From: Roseovarius indicus | GTDB lineage: Bacteria > Pseudomonadota > Alphaproteobacteria > Rhodobacterales > Rhodobacteraceae | Length of the DNA stretch: 64,000 nt | Assembly: GCF_008728195.1 (NCBI RefSeq) | Contig: NZ_CP031598.1 | Coordinates: forward strand, 1,922,001 to 1,986,000 | Reading direction: 5' to 3' | Shown here: in pieces, positions 31,893-41,094 of the stretch | How the letters are laid out: each line of letters starts with the position of its first letter | Position numbering within the stretch: the stretch's first letter is position 1 | The notes under the pieces: generated by a model | What the model saw: the letters and a program-made list of their open reading frames with translations, nothing else | The model's database searches: none | Told to the model about the DNA's origin: nothing | Translations under genes and position numbers: made by a program

Positions 31893-32932
31893 CCATACCC
31901 ACCCATTCCCGCCGCAAGTCGAAATACGACCCCCGGTCCGTGCCGGAGGGGGAGCGGCTCGCCACCTCGGCGATGATCGCCTCGCTCGATTCCGAGGGGC
32001 GCGAGACCGTTTCGGCGCCCTTTGGCCACGCGCTGGTCGATCTGGCGAAGACGCGCGAGGATATCGTGGGGCTGTCCGCGGACCTGTCGAAATACACCGA
32101 CCTGCATGTCTTCGCGAAGGCCCACCCCGACCGGTTCTACCAGATGGGCATGGCCGAGGCGGTGCTGATGTCGGCGGCGGCGGGGCTTGCGCGCGAGGGG
32201 TTCACGCCCTTCGCCACCACCTATGCGGTTTTCGCCTCGCGCCGGGCCTATGACTTCATCGCCATGGCGATCGCCGAGGAGAACCTGCCGGTCAAGATCT
32301 GCTGTGCCCTGCCGGGGCTGACGACGGGCTACGGCCCCTCGCACCAGGCGACCGAGGATCTGGCGATCATGCGGGGGATGCCGAACCTGACGGTGATCGA
32401 CCCTTGCGATGCGGTCGAGATCGATCAGGCGACACGAGTGATCGCCGAGACGCCGGGGCCGGTCTACATGCGGCTTCTGCGCGGGCAGGTGCCGGATGTG
32501 CTGGGGCGGTATGGCTACCGCTTCCAGTTGGGCAAGGCGCAGACCATTCGCGACGGCTCGGACGTGCTGTTCATCTCGTCGGGCTTCATGACGATGCGGG
32601 TGCTGGACGCGGCCGAGGCGCTGGCGCGCGACGGGGTGTCCTGCGCCGTGCTGCATTCGCCGACGATCAAGCCGCTCGATGCCGAGACCATCGCCGCCGA
32701 GGCCCGCAAGGGCGGGCGGCTTGTGGTGACGGCCGAGAACCATTCGGTGACCGGCGGGTTGGGCGAGGCCGTGGCGGGGGCGCTGATGCGGGCGGGTGTG
32801 CACGTGCCGTTCCACCAGATCGCCCTGCCGGACGAGTATCTCGACGCGGGTGCGCTGCCAACGCTGCACGAGCAGTACGGGCTGTCGGTCGACAGCATCA
32901 CCGCGCGCGTCAAGACATGGCTGGAGGGCTGA
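31889..32932 (+). CDS. Transketolase, C-terminal subunit
   Basis: The 347-residue second half contains the pyrimidine-binding domain (RFYQMGMAEAVLMSAAAGLA, with the activating glutamate) and the C-terminal regulatory domain. The likely start is TTG at 31889, overlapping the upstream TGA, with GAGGGGAA six bases before. There is no good ATG until residue 29. Together with the preceding gene it forms a heteromeric transketolase. The dehydrogenase gene follows after two bases. Confidence 0.87.
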   Translation: MTIPTHSRRKSKYDPRSVPEGERLATSAMIASLDSEGRETVSAPFGHALVDLAKTREDIVGLSADLSKYTDLHVFAKAHPDRFYQMGMAEAVLMSAAAGLAREGFTPFATTYAVFASRRAYDFIAMAIAEENLPVKICCALPGLTTGYGPSHQATEDLAIMRGMPNLTVIDPCDAVEIDQATRVIAETPGPVYMRLLRGQVPDVLGRYGYRFQLGKAQTIRDGSDVLFISSGFMTMRVLDAAEALARDGVSCAVLHSPTIKPLDAETIAAEARKGGRLVVTAENHSVTGGLGEAVAGALMRAGVHVPFHQIALPDEYLDAGALPTLHEQYGLSVDSITARVKTWLEG

Positions 32933-32934
32933 AC

Positions 32935-33828
32935 ATGCCGGGCACCGCGATCATCGGGCTGGGGAACATGGGGCAGGGGATGGCCCGCAACATCCTGAAG
33001 GCCGGCATCGGCCTGAAGGGGTTCGATCTATCCGAGGCGGCGCGGGCGCGGTTTGCCGAGGACGGAGGCACGCCCGCCGAGAGTGCCGCAGAGGCGGCGG
33101 AGGGGTGTGACCTGCTGCTGGTGATGGTGCAGACCCCGGCGCAGGCGCAGGACGTTCTTTTCGGAACCGGCGGGGTAGCGGCGGCGCTCGAACCCGGATC
33201 AACCGTTATCCTGTGCTCGACGGTAGCCCCGTCGGATGCACGGGCGCTCGGCACGGCGCTTGGGGACGTTGGGCACCTGATGCTCGACGCGCCGGTGTCG
33301 GGCGGCATGAAGGGGGCGGAGGCCGGCGCGCTGACGGTGATGGCCTCGGGGGCGCCGGAGGCGTTCGCCCGCGCCGAGGCGGTACTGGAGGCCGTGGCGA
33401 AAACCGTGCACCGGCTGGGCGACGCGCCGGGGATGGGGGCGACCTACAAGGTGGTGCATCAGCTGGCCGCCGGCGTGCACCTGGCCGCGGCGGCCGAGTT
33501 GCTGGCGCTGGGCGCCAAGGCCGGGTGCGACCCGCAGACCCTGTTCGAGATCGTCACCAGCTCTGCCGGGCAGAGCTGGATGCTCGAGGACCGCGGCCCG
33601 CGCATGATGCAGGCCGATCCGGCCTGCGCCTCGTCGGTCGATATCTTCGTCAAGGACGTGGGGCTTGTGCTGCAGACCGGCAAGGAGGCGTCCGTGCCAC
33701 TGCCCCTGGCGGCGGCCGCGCACCAGATGTTTCTTGGCGCATCTTCGCTGGGCCACGGGGCCGAGGACGACAGCAAGGTCATCCGCGCCTACGAGGCGCT
33801 GACCGGCAAGACGGTGCATGAAAGCTGA
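32935..33828 (+). CDS. Beta-hydroxyacid dehydrogenase (LtnD/3-hydroxyisobutyrate dehydrogenase family)
   Basis: This 297-residue protein has the Rossmann motif GLGNMGQGMA at residues 8-17, the family signature DAPVSGGMKGAEAG near residue 118, and catalytic Lys172 (TYKVVHQ). Relatives oxidise L-threonate, D-glycerate or tartronate semialdehyde. In the neighbourhood of a transketolase and an SDR it probably oxidises a sugar acid. It is tightly linked to the transketolase genes (two-base gap). Confidence 0.85.
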   Translation: MPGTAIIGLGNMGQGMARNILKAGIGLKGFDLSEAARARFAEDGGTPAESAAEAAEGCDLLLVMVQTPAQAQDVLFGTGGVAAALEPGSTVILCSTVAPSDARALGTALGDVGHLMLDAPVSGGMKGAEAGALTVMASGAPEAFARAEAVLEAVAKTVHRLGDAPGMGATYKVVHQLAAGVHLAAAAELLALGAKAGCDPQTLFEIVTSSAGQSWMLEDRGPRMMQADPACASSVDIFVKDVGLVLQTGKEASVPLPLAAAAHQMFLGASSLGHGAEDDSKVIRAYEALTGKTVHES

Positions 33829-33862
33829 GCGGCCCGCGGGGCCCACAGGACAGGAGCGACGA

Positions 33863-34615
33863 ATGGGATTACTCGAGGGACAGACGGCCATCATCACCGG
33901 CGCGGCCAGCCCGCGGGGCTTGGGCAAGGCAACCGCGCGGCTGTTTGCCGAGCATGGCTGCAAGGTGGCGATCCTCGATCTGGACGCGGCGCTGGCCGAG
34001 GAAGCGGCGGCGGATATCGGCGAGGCGCATATCGGGCTGGCCTGCGACGTGACCCGCCGGGCCGATTGCGACGCGGCGGCGGCCACGGTGATCGAGGCGT
34101 TCGGCCATATCGATATCGTGGTCAACAACGCGGGCATCACCCAGCCGCTCAAGATCATGGATATCCGGCACGAGAATTACGATGCCGTGCTCGATGTGAA
34201 CCTGCTGGGCACGCTGCACATGAGCCAGGCCGTCATCCCGCATATGCGCGAGCGGAAATCGGGCAAGTTCGTCAACATGTCGTCGGTCTCGGCACAGCGG
34301 GGCGGGGGCATCTTCGGCGGGCCGCATTACTCGGCCGCCAAGGCCGGCGTTCTGGGGCTGACCAAGGCGATGGCGCGGGAGCTGGCGCCCGACGGGATAC
34401 GCGCCAACGCCATCTGCCCGGGCTTCATCGCCACCGATATCACGCAGGGCAAGCTGACGCCCGAGATGAAAGAGCAGATCCTCGCCGGCATCCCGATGGG
34501 CCGCGCGGGCGAGGCGTCGGACGTGGCGGGATGTGCGCTCTTCCTGGCGTCCGAGCTGTCGTCCTACGTGACAGGCTCGGAGGTCGACGTGAACGGCGGG
34601 TCGCTCATCCACTGA
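33863..34615 (+). CDS. SDR-family oxidoreductase
   Basis: This 250-residue short-chain dehydrogenase has the cofactor motif TGAASPRGLGKA, the NNAG motif, and the catalytic Ser and YSAAK. It ends the + strand operon and converges on the LysR gene. GGAGCGA precedes the ATG at 33863. Substrate unknown, probably a hydroxyl of a sugar acid. Confidence 0.85.
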   Translation: MGLLEGQTAIITGAASPRGLGKATARLFAEHGCKVAILDLDAALAEEAAADIGEAHIGLACDVTRRADCDAAAATVIEAFGHIDIVVNNAGITQPLKIMDIRHENYDAVLDVNLLGTLHMSQAVIPHMRERKSGKFVNMSSVSAQRGGGIFGGPHYSAAKAGVLGLTKAMARELAPDGIRANAICPGFIATDITQGKLTPEMKEQILAGIPMGRAGEASDVAGCALFLASELSSYVTGSEVDVNGGSLIH

Positions 34616-34654
34616 AATTTCTGGCAGCACGGTTTCGGGGCGAGGGCGGGGCCC

Positions 34655-35641
34655 TCAGGTTTGCTCGATGCGGCCTGAGGGCCTTTCCGATTCCAGCACG
34701 ATATCTTCGAGGAAAAGCCCGTGGCGGTCGAGCACGGCATGCAGCTCCTTCTCGTGCGCGGCGACCTGTTCGTCGAGCCAGCCGAGAAAGCGGCGCACGG
34801 CCCGGCGGTTGAGGTTGCGCGCGGGGCAGATCGCCCAATAGGCCGGGAACCGCAGAACGGGCAGGGCGGGCGTGACCGGCACAAGCCGGCCCTCGGCCAG
34901 TTCGGGCAGGGCAAGCGCCAGCGATTCCAGCACGATGCCCGATCCGTCGAGCGCCAGCTGCAGCGCCATCGACGAGCGGTCCATCAGGATGGTCTTGCGG
35001 TTGGCCTCGGTCTCGACCCCGGTGTGCATCAGCCAGAAATCCCACTGGCAGAGGGCGCGGGCACTGTCGATCAGGCGGGCCTTGTCGAACATCTCTCCCG
35101 GTTTGCCACTGCCGAGCTCTGCCAGGTATTGCGGGCTGCAAAGCGGCAGGACATGATCCTGGATCACGGCCTGGGCATGGTAGCCCGCCCAGTGGCCGGT
35201 GCCGTAGCGGATGTCGAGATCCATGACCTCGCGGTCGAAATCGGTGGGGTCGGGGGCCGCGTCGGCGCGCAGGTCCCAGTCGGGGTAGCGGGCGACGAAA
35301 TCCGACAGGCGGGGCCCCAGCCAGCGGACGCCAAAGCTGGGCGAGACGCGCAGGTTGAGGCGATAGGTCTCGCGCGTCTTGCCAAGGTGTCGGCGGGCGT
35401 CGCGCAGCATCCGCAGGGCGGTGGCCGAGGTCTGGAACAGCTGTTCGCCTTCCAGCGTCAGGCTGAGCGAACGCCCGTCGCGGCGGAAGAGCCGGACACC
35501 AAGCTGCTGTTCCAGAAGCTTGATCTGCTGGCTGACCGCCGAGGGCGAGACAGACAGCTCTTCCGCCGCGCGGGTGATCGTGCCGCGCCGCGCCACGGTT
35601 TCGAAATAGAGGAAACCGTTGAGGTTCGGGGTGCGTGGCAC
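34655..35641 (-). CDS. LysR-family regulator (GcvA-like)
   Basis: This 328-residue regulator has a classic N-terminal helix-turn-helix (TRAAEELSVSPSAVSQQIKLLE, about 23-44) and a periplasmic-binding-like effector domain. It lies between two catabolic blocks, in the same direction as the FAH and GntR genes (13 bases after FAH). It may control the transketolase block or the FAH gene; nothing in the sequence decides which. Confidence 0.88.
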   Translation of the reverse strand: MPRTPNLNGFLYFETVARRGTITRAAEELSVSPSAVSQQIKLLEQQLGVRLFRRDGRSLSLTLEGEQLFQTSATALRMLRDARRHLGKTRETYRLNLRVSPSFGVRWLGPRLSDFVARYPDWDLRADAAPDPTDFDREVMDLDIRYGTGHWAGYHAQAVIQDHVLPLCSPQYLAELGSGKPGEMFDKARLIDSARALCQWDFWLMHTGVETEANRKTILMDRSSMALQLALDGSGIVLESLALALPELAEGRLVPVTPALPVLRFPAYWAICPARNLNRRAVRRFLGWLDEQVAAHEKELHAVLDRHGLFLEDIVLESERPSGRIEQT

Positions 35642-35654
35642 GGCGCGTTCCGGT

Positions 35655-36500
35655 TCAGTCGGCGGCGACCGTTTCCTGTCGCTGGGTGCCGAGGCCCTCG
35701 ACCGTAAGCTCCATCACGTCGCCCGGTTTCAGGAAGCGCGGCGGCTTCATGCCGAGGCCCACGCCCGAGGGCGTGCCGGTGGCGATGATGTCGCCCGGCA
35801 TGAGCTTCATGAAATTGCTCATGTAGGCAATGATCTCGGCCACGCCGAAGATCATGTCGTCGGTGTTTGAATCCTGCACCGTCTCGCCGTTGAGCGACAG
35901 GCTGAGGTCGAGCTTCTGCGGGTCGGCCACCTCGTCGGCGGTGACCAGCCACGGGCCGGTGGGGCCGAAGGTGGGGGCGGACTTGCCCTTGATCCACTGG
36001 CCGCCGCGCTCGGCCTGGAATTCGCGTTCCGAGACGTCGTTGATGACACAGTAGCCCGCCACGTGGGAAAGCGCGTCGGCTTCGCTGACATAGAGCGTCT
36101 CGCGCCCGATGACGACGCCAAGTTCGACCTCCCAGTCGGATTTGACGGAGTTGCGGGGGATGATGACCGCGTCGTTCGGGCCGCACAGGGCCGAGCTGGC
36201 CTTGGAGAAGATGATCGGTTCTTTCGGCGGCTCGGCCCCGGTTTCGGCGGCGTGCTTGGCATAGTTGAGGCCGATGCAGAAGAAGTTCGGCACCGAGGCG
36301 AGGCAGGCGCCGACGCGGCCGGGGTTTTCCACCAGCGGCAGGCTCTCGGGGTCGATGCCGCGAATGGCATCCAGTGCTTCGAGCGAGACGCTGCTGCCGA
36401 CAAAGTCGGCGACCTTGCCGGAAAGATCCCGGACCTGTCCGTCACTGTCGAGAATGCCGGGCTTTTCCTGACCCTGCGGGCCAAAACGCAATAATTTCAT
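35655..36500 (-). CDS. Fumarylacetoacetate hydrolase family protein
   Basis: This 281-residue protein has metal-ligand glutamates in SDWEVELGVV, the IGLNYAKHA segment and the late GTPSGVGLG loop. Relatives include ureidoglycolate lyase and 2,4-diketo-3-deoxy-L-fuconate hydrolase. A sugar-acid role is likely because the next upstream gene is the GntR regulator of the adjoining regulon. It runs in the order gntR, FAH, lysR with short gaps. Confidence 0.85.
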   Translation of the reverse strand: MKLLRFGPQGQEKPGILDSDGQVRDLSGKVADFVGSSVSLEALDAIRGIDPESLPLVENPGRVGACLASVPNFFCIGLNYAKHAAETGAEPPKEPIIFSKASSALCGPNDAVIIPRNSVKSDWEVELGVVIGRETLYVSEADALSHVAGYCVINDVSEREFQAERGGQWIKGKSAPTFGPTGPWLVTADEVADPQKLDLSLSLNGETVQDSNTDDMIFGVAEIIAYMSNFMKLMPGDIIATGTPSGVGLGMKPPRFLKPGDVMELTVEGLGTQRQETVAAD

Positions 36501-36537
36501 GGAGTCGATGTCCCTCGCGCTGGTGGTGGCCGCGATG

Positions 36538-37224
36538 TCAGGCGGCCGGTTTGTCGTTGGGTTCGGGCGGCAGGTCTTCCTGTCCGTGTTCGAAGAAGTC
36601 CCGCACGTTTATCACGAGGTGTTTGAGGTGGCTATGGAGGTGAAGCTTGACCGCCTCGATATCCCGGTTCAGGAGGCCCCGCGCGATGGCGCTGTGCTGT
36701 TCCAGCACCCGGTCGCGCGAGCGTTTGCGGCTGGCCGACAGGTAGCGGGCGCGCCAGAGCCGCGCGAGGATGGCACCGTGGGTTTCGGCGAGTACCCGGT
36801 TGTTGGCGGCGCGGACGATGGCCTTGTGAAATTCCATATCGAGTTCGAACACATCGACCATGTCGAGATCGTCGTAGAGGCGTTCCATGCGGTCCTGAAG
36901 TTCGACGATTTCGCGAAGCTGCTCGTCGCTCGCGCGCTCGACCGCCAGCTCGCCCGAAAGCATTTCGAGCGAGGTCAGCACCTCGATATTGTCCTCGACC
37001 TCGCGCAGGGTGGGCTCGGCCACGATCGGGCTGCGGGCGGGCCGCAGGATGACCAGCCCGTCCTGGGCGAGAATGCGGATGGCCTCGCGCATGGGGGTTC
37101 GGCTGACGCCCATCTCGGCGGCATTGTCGCGCTCCTTGATGGACGCGCCCGGCGCCAGCTTTCCGCGCAGGATATCCCTGCGAAGCTGGTTGGCGATCTG
37201 TTCTGCCAGAATCCCTTCGGCCAT
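36538..37224 (-). CDS. GntR-family (FCD domain) transcriptional regulator
   Basis: This 228-residue regulator has an N-terminal winged helix (SIKERDNAAEMGVSRTPMREAIRIL) and a helical FCD effector domain with metal-ligand histidines (MEFHKAIV, HSHLKHLV). It is divergent from a TRAP transporter, and its own upstream region contains two TGGTATACCA palindromes. Two more lie before catabolic operons at 49653 and 53202. Palindromes with TGGTATACCA-like cores are typical FadR/FCD-type GntR operators, so this is the likely regulator of the whole set. Confidence 0.9.
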   Translation of the reverse strand: MAEGILAEQIANQLRRDILRGKLAPGASIKERDNAAEMGVSRTPMREAIRILAQDGLVILRPARSPIVAEPTLREVEDNIEVLTSLEMLSGELAVERASDEQLREIVELQDRMERLYDDLDMVDVFELDMEFHKAIVRAANNRVLAETHGAILARLWRARYLSASRKRSRDRVLEQHSAIARGLLNRDIEAVKLHLHSHLKHLVINVRDFFEHGQEDLPPEPNDKPAA

Positions 37225-37305
37225 GCCGTGTCTTCACCCCGAGTGGTCGATGCCTGCCCTTCCCGATCATGTTCCTCGACGGGGTGCAAGCCTCACTTTT
37301 TGCAA

Positions 37306-37319
37306 TTTGGTATACCAAA
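37306..37319. promoter_or_regulatory. Predicted GntR operator 1
   Basis: TTTGGTATACCAAA, a perfect palindrome, 82 bases upstream of the GntR gene and 128 bases before dctP. It shares the core TGGTATACCA with three other sites in the window. Confidence 0.78.
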
Positions 37320-37360
37320 AATTGTTGATTGTCGAGGCAGCATTCGCTACCGTCTTTCAG

Positions 37361-37374
37361 GATGGTATACCATC
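37361..37374. promoter_or_regulatory. Predicted GntR operator 2
   Basis: GATGGTATACCATC, a perfect palindrome, 73 bases before the dctP start. Its centre is 55 bases from operator 1, about five helical turns, which would allow looping or cooperative binding. Confidence 0.78.
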
Positions 37375-37447
37375 TTGGCCCGGCAATGGAGGATGCCCGG
37401 CCGTCAAAAACAGGTGCCGCGAAGGCACCGCTAGGGAGGAGATGACT

Positions 37448-38461
37448 ATGAAGTTGACTAGCTTTCTGATGACCGCCGGCGCGACGGCGCTGATGGCTGC
37501 ATCGGCCACGGCCGAACCGGTCACGCTGCGGGTTCAGACCCACTATGCCACCGAGCACCCGACCGGCAAGCAGCTGGCGGAATGGGCCGATGACGTACAG
37601 GTCATGTCGGGCGGGGATATCACCGTCGAGATGTTCTATTCGTCCTCCGTCGTGGCCACGACGGAAACCTTCGATGCCGCCATCAACGGCATTCTCGACT
37701 GTGACGCCACGGGCGGGGCCTACCAGACCGGCAAGAACCCGGCGTTCCAGTTCGTCGGCGACATCATGGGCGGGTACGAAACCCCCTGGCAGCAATATTC
37801 GTGGCTCTATCACGGCGGCGGTTACGAGGCCGCGCAGGAGCTTTACAACGCGCAGAACATGCAGCTGATCGGCTGGTCGATCTATGGCCAGGAATCGCTG
37901 TCATCCTCCAAGCCGATCGCCGGGCTGGAAGACCTCAAGGGCTGGAAGTTCCGCTCGCCGCCGGGCATGGAAACCGAGATTTTCGAAAAGCTCGGCGCCT
38001 CGCCCATCGTGATGGACTTCACCGAGATCTTCACCGCGCTGGAAACCGGCATCATCGACGGGGCCGATGCCTCGGGCCTCTACAACAACGTCGGGCTGGG
38101 CCTCTACGACATCGTCAAGCACGCCACCTATCCGGGCTTCCACTCGATGCCGTCCGACCACCTGGCCTGCAACCTCGATGTGTGGAACGACCTGACCGAC
38201 CAGCAGCGCCGCATCATCGACACCGCCTGGCAGAAAGTGTCGTTCCAGATCGCGCTGTCGAACGGCAAGAACAACGCCGCCGCCGCAGCCGAGCTGCGCG
38301 AGCAGGGTGTCACGCTGCATAACTGGTCGGAAGAAGACCGGGCCGAGTTCCGCGAAGCCGCCCAGGCCGCGTGGGATGACTGGGGCTCGCGCTCGCCCGA
38401 AGCCGGGGCGATCCTCGAAAGCCACAAGGTCTATCTCAAGCAGCTTGGCCTGATCGACTGA
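37448..38461 (+). CDS. dctP: TRAP transporter substrate-binding protein DctP
   Basis: This 337-residue periplasmic receptor has a signal peptide (MKLTSFLMTAGATALMAASATA) and the DctP-type substrate loop near SPPGMETEIFEKLGA. It brings a carboxylated substrate to the TRAP membrane proteins. I choose the second ATG (37448) because GGGAGG sits eight bases upstream; the ATG two codons earlier is too close. It is first in the operon next to the GntR operators, so the substrate is probably a sugar acid. Confidence 0.92.
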   Translation: MKLTSFLMTAGATALMAASATAEPVTLRVQTHYATEHPTGKQLAEWADDVQVMSGGDITVEMFYSSSVVATTETFDAAINGILDCDATGGAYQTGKNPAFQFVGDIMGGYETPWQQYSWLYHGGGYEAAQELYNAQNMQLIGWSIYGQESLSSSKPIAGLEDLKGWKFRSPPGMETEIFEKLGASPIVMDFTEIFTALETGIIDGADASGLYNNVGLGLYDIVKHATYPGFHSMPSDHLACNLDVWNDLTDQQRRIIDTAWQKVSFQIALSNGKNNAAAAAELREQGVTLHNWSEEDRAEFREAAQAAWDDWGSRSPEAGAILESHKVYLKQLGLID

Positions 38462-38494
38462 GGCGCACCGCGCCTTAGCCAACACCCGGAATGA

Positions 38495-38527
38495 CGGATG
38501 CGCCCCTGTGAATGATGGGCGCATCCG
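38495..38527 (+). other. Strong hairpin between dctP and dctQ
   Basis: CGGATGCGCCC pairs perfectly with GGGCGCATCCG around an 11-base loop. No T tract. Such stems commonly stabilise the mRNA 3' end of the binding-protein gene, so that dctP is made in excess over the membrane subunits. Confidence 0.65.
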
Positions 38528-38570
38528 AACCGCCCGGGCAAAAACCATCAAGGCACAGTGGAGAGCGAGC

Positions 38571-39380
38571 ATGGAAAAGGAAAGCCTCTGGCTCGGACCG
38601 CTCAGGCAGCCGGTGCGCATGATAATGCTGGCCTTCTGCGCGGCCGTGGCGCTGATCTATCTCTGGCTGATCCTCAACCGTTTCATATCTGAAGACGCGC
38701 TGGGCATGCACGAGATGATCCGGCCGCAGGGCCGCCCGCTTGTCTGGGTGATGCTGCTGTCGATGGCGGGGGCGGTTCTTTTCGCCGGGCTCTACCTGTC
38801 GGACTTCCACGGCGCGCTCGAAGCCCCGCCAAGCGGGTTCTTCGATATCGTGTCGCTGGTCACCTCGCGCATCGCGATGATCCTGACGGCGCTGATCGTC
38901 ATCGTGATGTTCTACGAGGTCGTCTCGCGCTACGTGTTTTCGCGGCCCACGCTCTGGGCCAACGAACTTTCGCTCTGGATCGCCGCCTTCGTCTTCCTGT
39001 TCGCCGGGCAGTACGCGATGCAGCAGCGCAGCCATATCCGGATCTACGTGATCTACGACATGATGCCCCGCTGGGCGCAGAAGGCCGCCGACGTGCTGTC
39101 GGTGTTGCTGATCGTGGCGTTCACCTTCGCCCTCGTCTGGGGGAACTACGCCGACGCCGAACGCCGCTTCCTGCGGATGGAAACCTTCGGCACCGCGTGG
39201 GATCCGCCCATTCCGGGCATCGTCAAGCCGGCGGTCCTGCTCATCATCGTGCTGGTCGCGATCCAGGCGGTGTCGAACCTGATCGCCGACTGGAACAAGA
39301 AGCCCGAACACCACTCGCCGCTCGACGAGATCGACGAGACCGAGATCAAGCATATCCGCGAAACGCTGGAGAAGAAGTGA
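38571..39380 (+). CDS. dctQ: TRAP transporter small permease DctQ, with N-terminal extension
   Basis: The last 160 residues form the usual four-helix DctQ domain (for example MFYEVVSRYVFSRPTLWANELS). The protein is 269 residues, longer than the usual 160-200. The extra N-terminal part contributes two membrane segments (MIMLAFCAAVALIYLWLIL and LVWVMLLSMAGAVLFAGLYL). dctM starts at the base after its stop codon. Confidence 0.88.
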   Translation: MEKESLWLGPLRQPVRMIMLAFCAAVALIYLWLILNRFISEDALGMHEMIRPQGRPLVWVMLLSMAGAVLFAGLYLSDFHGALEAPPSGFFDIVSLVTSRIAMILTALIVIVMFYEVVSRYVFSRPTLWANELSLWIAAFVFLFAGQYAMQQRSHIRIYVIYDMMPRWAQKAADVLSVLLIVAFTFALVWGNYADAERRFLRMETFGTAWDPPIPGIVKPAVLLIIVLVAIQAVSNLIADWNKKPEHHSPLDEIDETEIKHIRETLEKK

Positions 39381-41009
39381 ATGGAATTCCTCGAGCTATT
39401 CGCGTGGATGAAGGTCGGCGACGTGGCGACCCTGTCGATCTACCTTCTGATAGGGATGTTCGTGCTGCTGGCGATCGGCATGCCGCTGGGCTTTGCCTCG
39501 GCTTTCCTGGCGGTCGCGGTCATCGTGATGAAATTCGGGCCCGAAGTGTCGTTCGGGCGGTTCGGCAGCGGGCCGATGTCGGTGCTGGCGCAGGCCGTCT
39601 ATCGACAGATGACCAACTATGTGCTGATCTCGGTGCCCTTGTTCATCTTCATGGCCTCGCTGCTGGAACGCTCTGGCATCGCCAAGGACATGTACGACGC
39701 CCTGAACCAGTGGCTGTCGCGGACACGGGGCGGCATTGCCATCGTCACCTCGATCATGGCGGTGATCATGGCGGCCATGTCGGGGATCATCGGCGGCGAG
39801 GTGGTGCTGCTCGGGCTGATCGCGCTGCCGCAGATGCTGCGGCTGGGCTATAACCAGAACCTCGCCATCGGAACGATCTGCGCCTCCGGCTCGCTGGGCA
39901 CGATGATCCCGCCGTCGATCGTGCTGATCTTCTACGGGCTGGTGACCGAGACGTCGATCAAGGCGCTGTTCACCGCGTCGTTCCTGCCAGGCTTCATGCT
40001 GGCCTCGTTCTTCATTCTCTACATCATCATCCGCACGAACCTGAACCCGTCTTTGGCACCGCTTCCCGAGGAAGACCCGACCGCGCCGAAGGGGATGGAG
40101 AAATTCCTGCGTTTCGTCGGCTTCCTGTCGCGCTTTGCACTCTGGATCACCGGCTTCCTGCTGCTCAGGGCGGTGTTCTTCACCATCACGGGCGACAACA
40201 CGGTCGAAGAGGGGCTTGAGCCCATCGCGCTGGGGATGGTGTCGGACATTCCCTATATCGTGGGCGCATTCGCGATCGCGACGGCGCTGATCCTGTTCGT
40301 GGTCGGGCGCGAAAGGGCCGAGGAAGGCTGGCAGATGGGCAAGGGCCTGATCGCCCCGGTCATCGTGATCGGCGTGGTCCTGGGGTCGATCTACATGGGC
40401 ATCACCGGCATCACCGAAGCCGCCGGCATGGGCGTGGTCGCGGTGTTCGTCATCGGGCTGGTGCGCCGAGAGATGACCTTCGACATCGTCTGGGACAGCC
40501 TGATGCGCACGCTCAAGTCGACCGGCACGATCATCTGGGTCACCATCGGCGCGGCCTCGCTGGCCGCGGCCTATACGCTGGCGGGCGGGCCGACCTACGT
40601 GGCCAACATGATCGTCGCGGCAGAACTGCCCACCATGGGGATCATCCTTGTGATGATGGTGATCTTCCTGATCATGGGCATGTTCATGGACTGGATCGGC
40701 ATCGTGCTGCTGATCATGCCGGTCTTCCTGCCGATCGTGCTGAAGCTGCCGGTCGAGGAAATCGGGATCTTCGGCGAACTGGATCCGCGGCAGGTGGCGA
40801 TCTGGTTCGGCGTGGTGTTCTGCATGAACATGCAGGTGAGTTTCCTGTCGCCGCCCTTCGGGCCGGCCGCGTTCTATCTCAAGTCGGTGGCGCCGGCGCA
40901 TATTTCGCTGACGGCGATCTTCCGGGGGTTCCTGCCGTTCATCGTGCTGCAGCTTCTGGCGCTGTCGGTGCTGCTGATCTGGCCGCCGATCGTGACGCTG
41001 TTCCTGTAA
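39381..41009 (+). CDS. dctM: TRAP transporter large permease DctM
   Basis: This 542-residue, multi-span membrane protein is the sodium-coupled transport channel. The family segments CASGSLGTMIPPS and FGVVFCMNMQVSFLSPPFGPA are present. It is longer than the usual 425-450 residues because of an insertion near residues 230-330 that carries additional membrane segments. This resembles the transporters with large DctQ/DctM pairs. A GC-rich hairpin follows. Confidence 0.92.
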   Translation: MEFLELFAWMKVGDVATLSIYLLIGMFVLLAIGMPLGFASAFLAVAVIVMKFGPEVSFGRFGSGPMSVLAQAVYRQMTNYVLISVPLFIFMASLLERSGIAKDMYDALNQWLSRTRGGIAIVTSIMAVIMAAMSGIIGGEVVLLGLIALPQMLRLGYNQNLAIGTICASGSLGTMIPPSIVLIFYGLVTETSIKALFTASFLPGFMLASFFILYIIIRTNLNPSLAPLPEEDPTAPKGMEKFLRFVGFLSRFALWITGFLLLRAVFFTITGDNTVEEGLEPIALGMVSDIPYIVGAFAIATALILFVVGRERAEEGWQMGKGLIAPVIVIGVVLGSIYMGITGITEAAGMGVVAVFVIGLVRREMTFDIVWDSLMRTLKSTGTIIWVTIGAASLAAAYTLAGGPTYVANMIVAAELPTMGIILVMMVIFLIMGMFMDWIGIVLLIMPVFLPIVLKLPVEEIGIFGELDPRQVAIWFGVVFCMNMQVSFLSPPFGPAAFYLKSVAPAHISLTAIFRGFLPFIVLQLLALSVLLIWPPIVTLFL

Positions 41010-41036
41010 GGGGCGGCAGGCGGACCGAATGCCTGA

Positions 41037-41064
41037 AAGGGGGGCGGGTCACCCCGCCCCCCTT
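41037..41064 (+). terminator. Hairpin after dctM
   Basis: AAGGGGGGCGGG pairs with CCCGCCCCCCTT (12 base pairs) around TCAC, followed by a weak T-rich stretch (GTCTTCC). It may be a partial terminator between the transporter and the downstream enzymes. Confidence 0.6.
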
Positions 41065-41094
41065 GTCTTCCGAAAGCGCGTACCGGGGGGTGCC

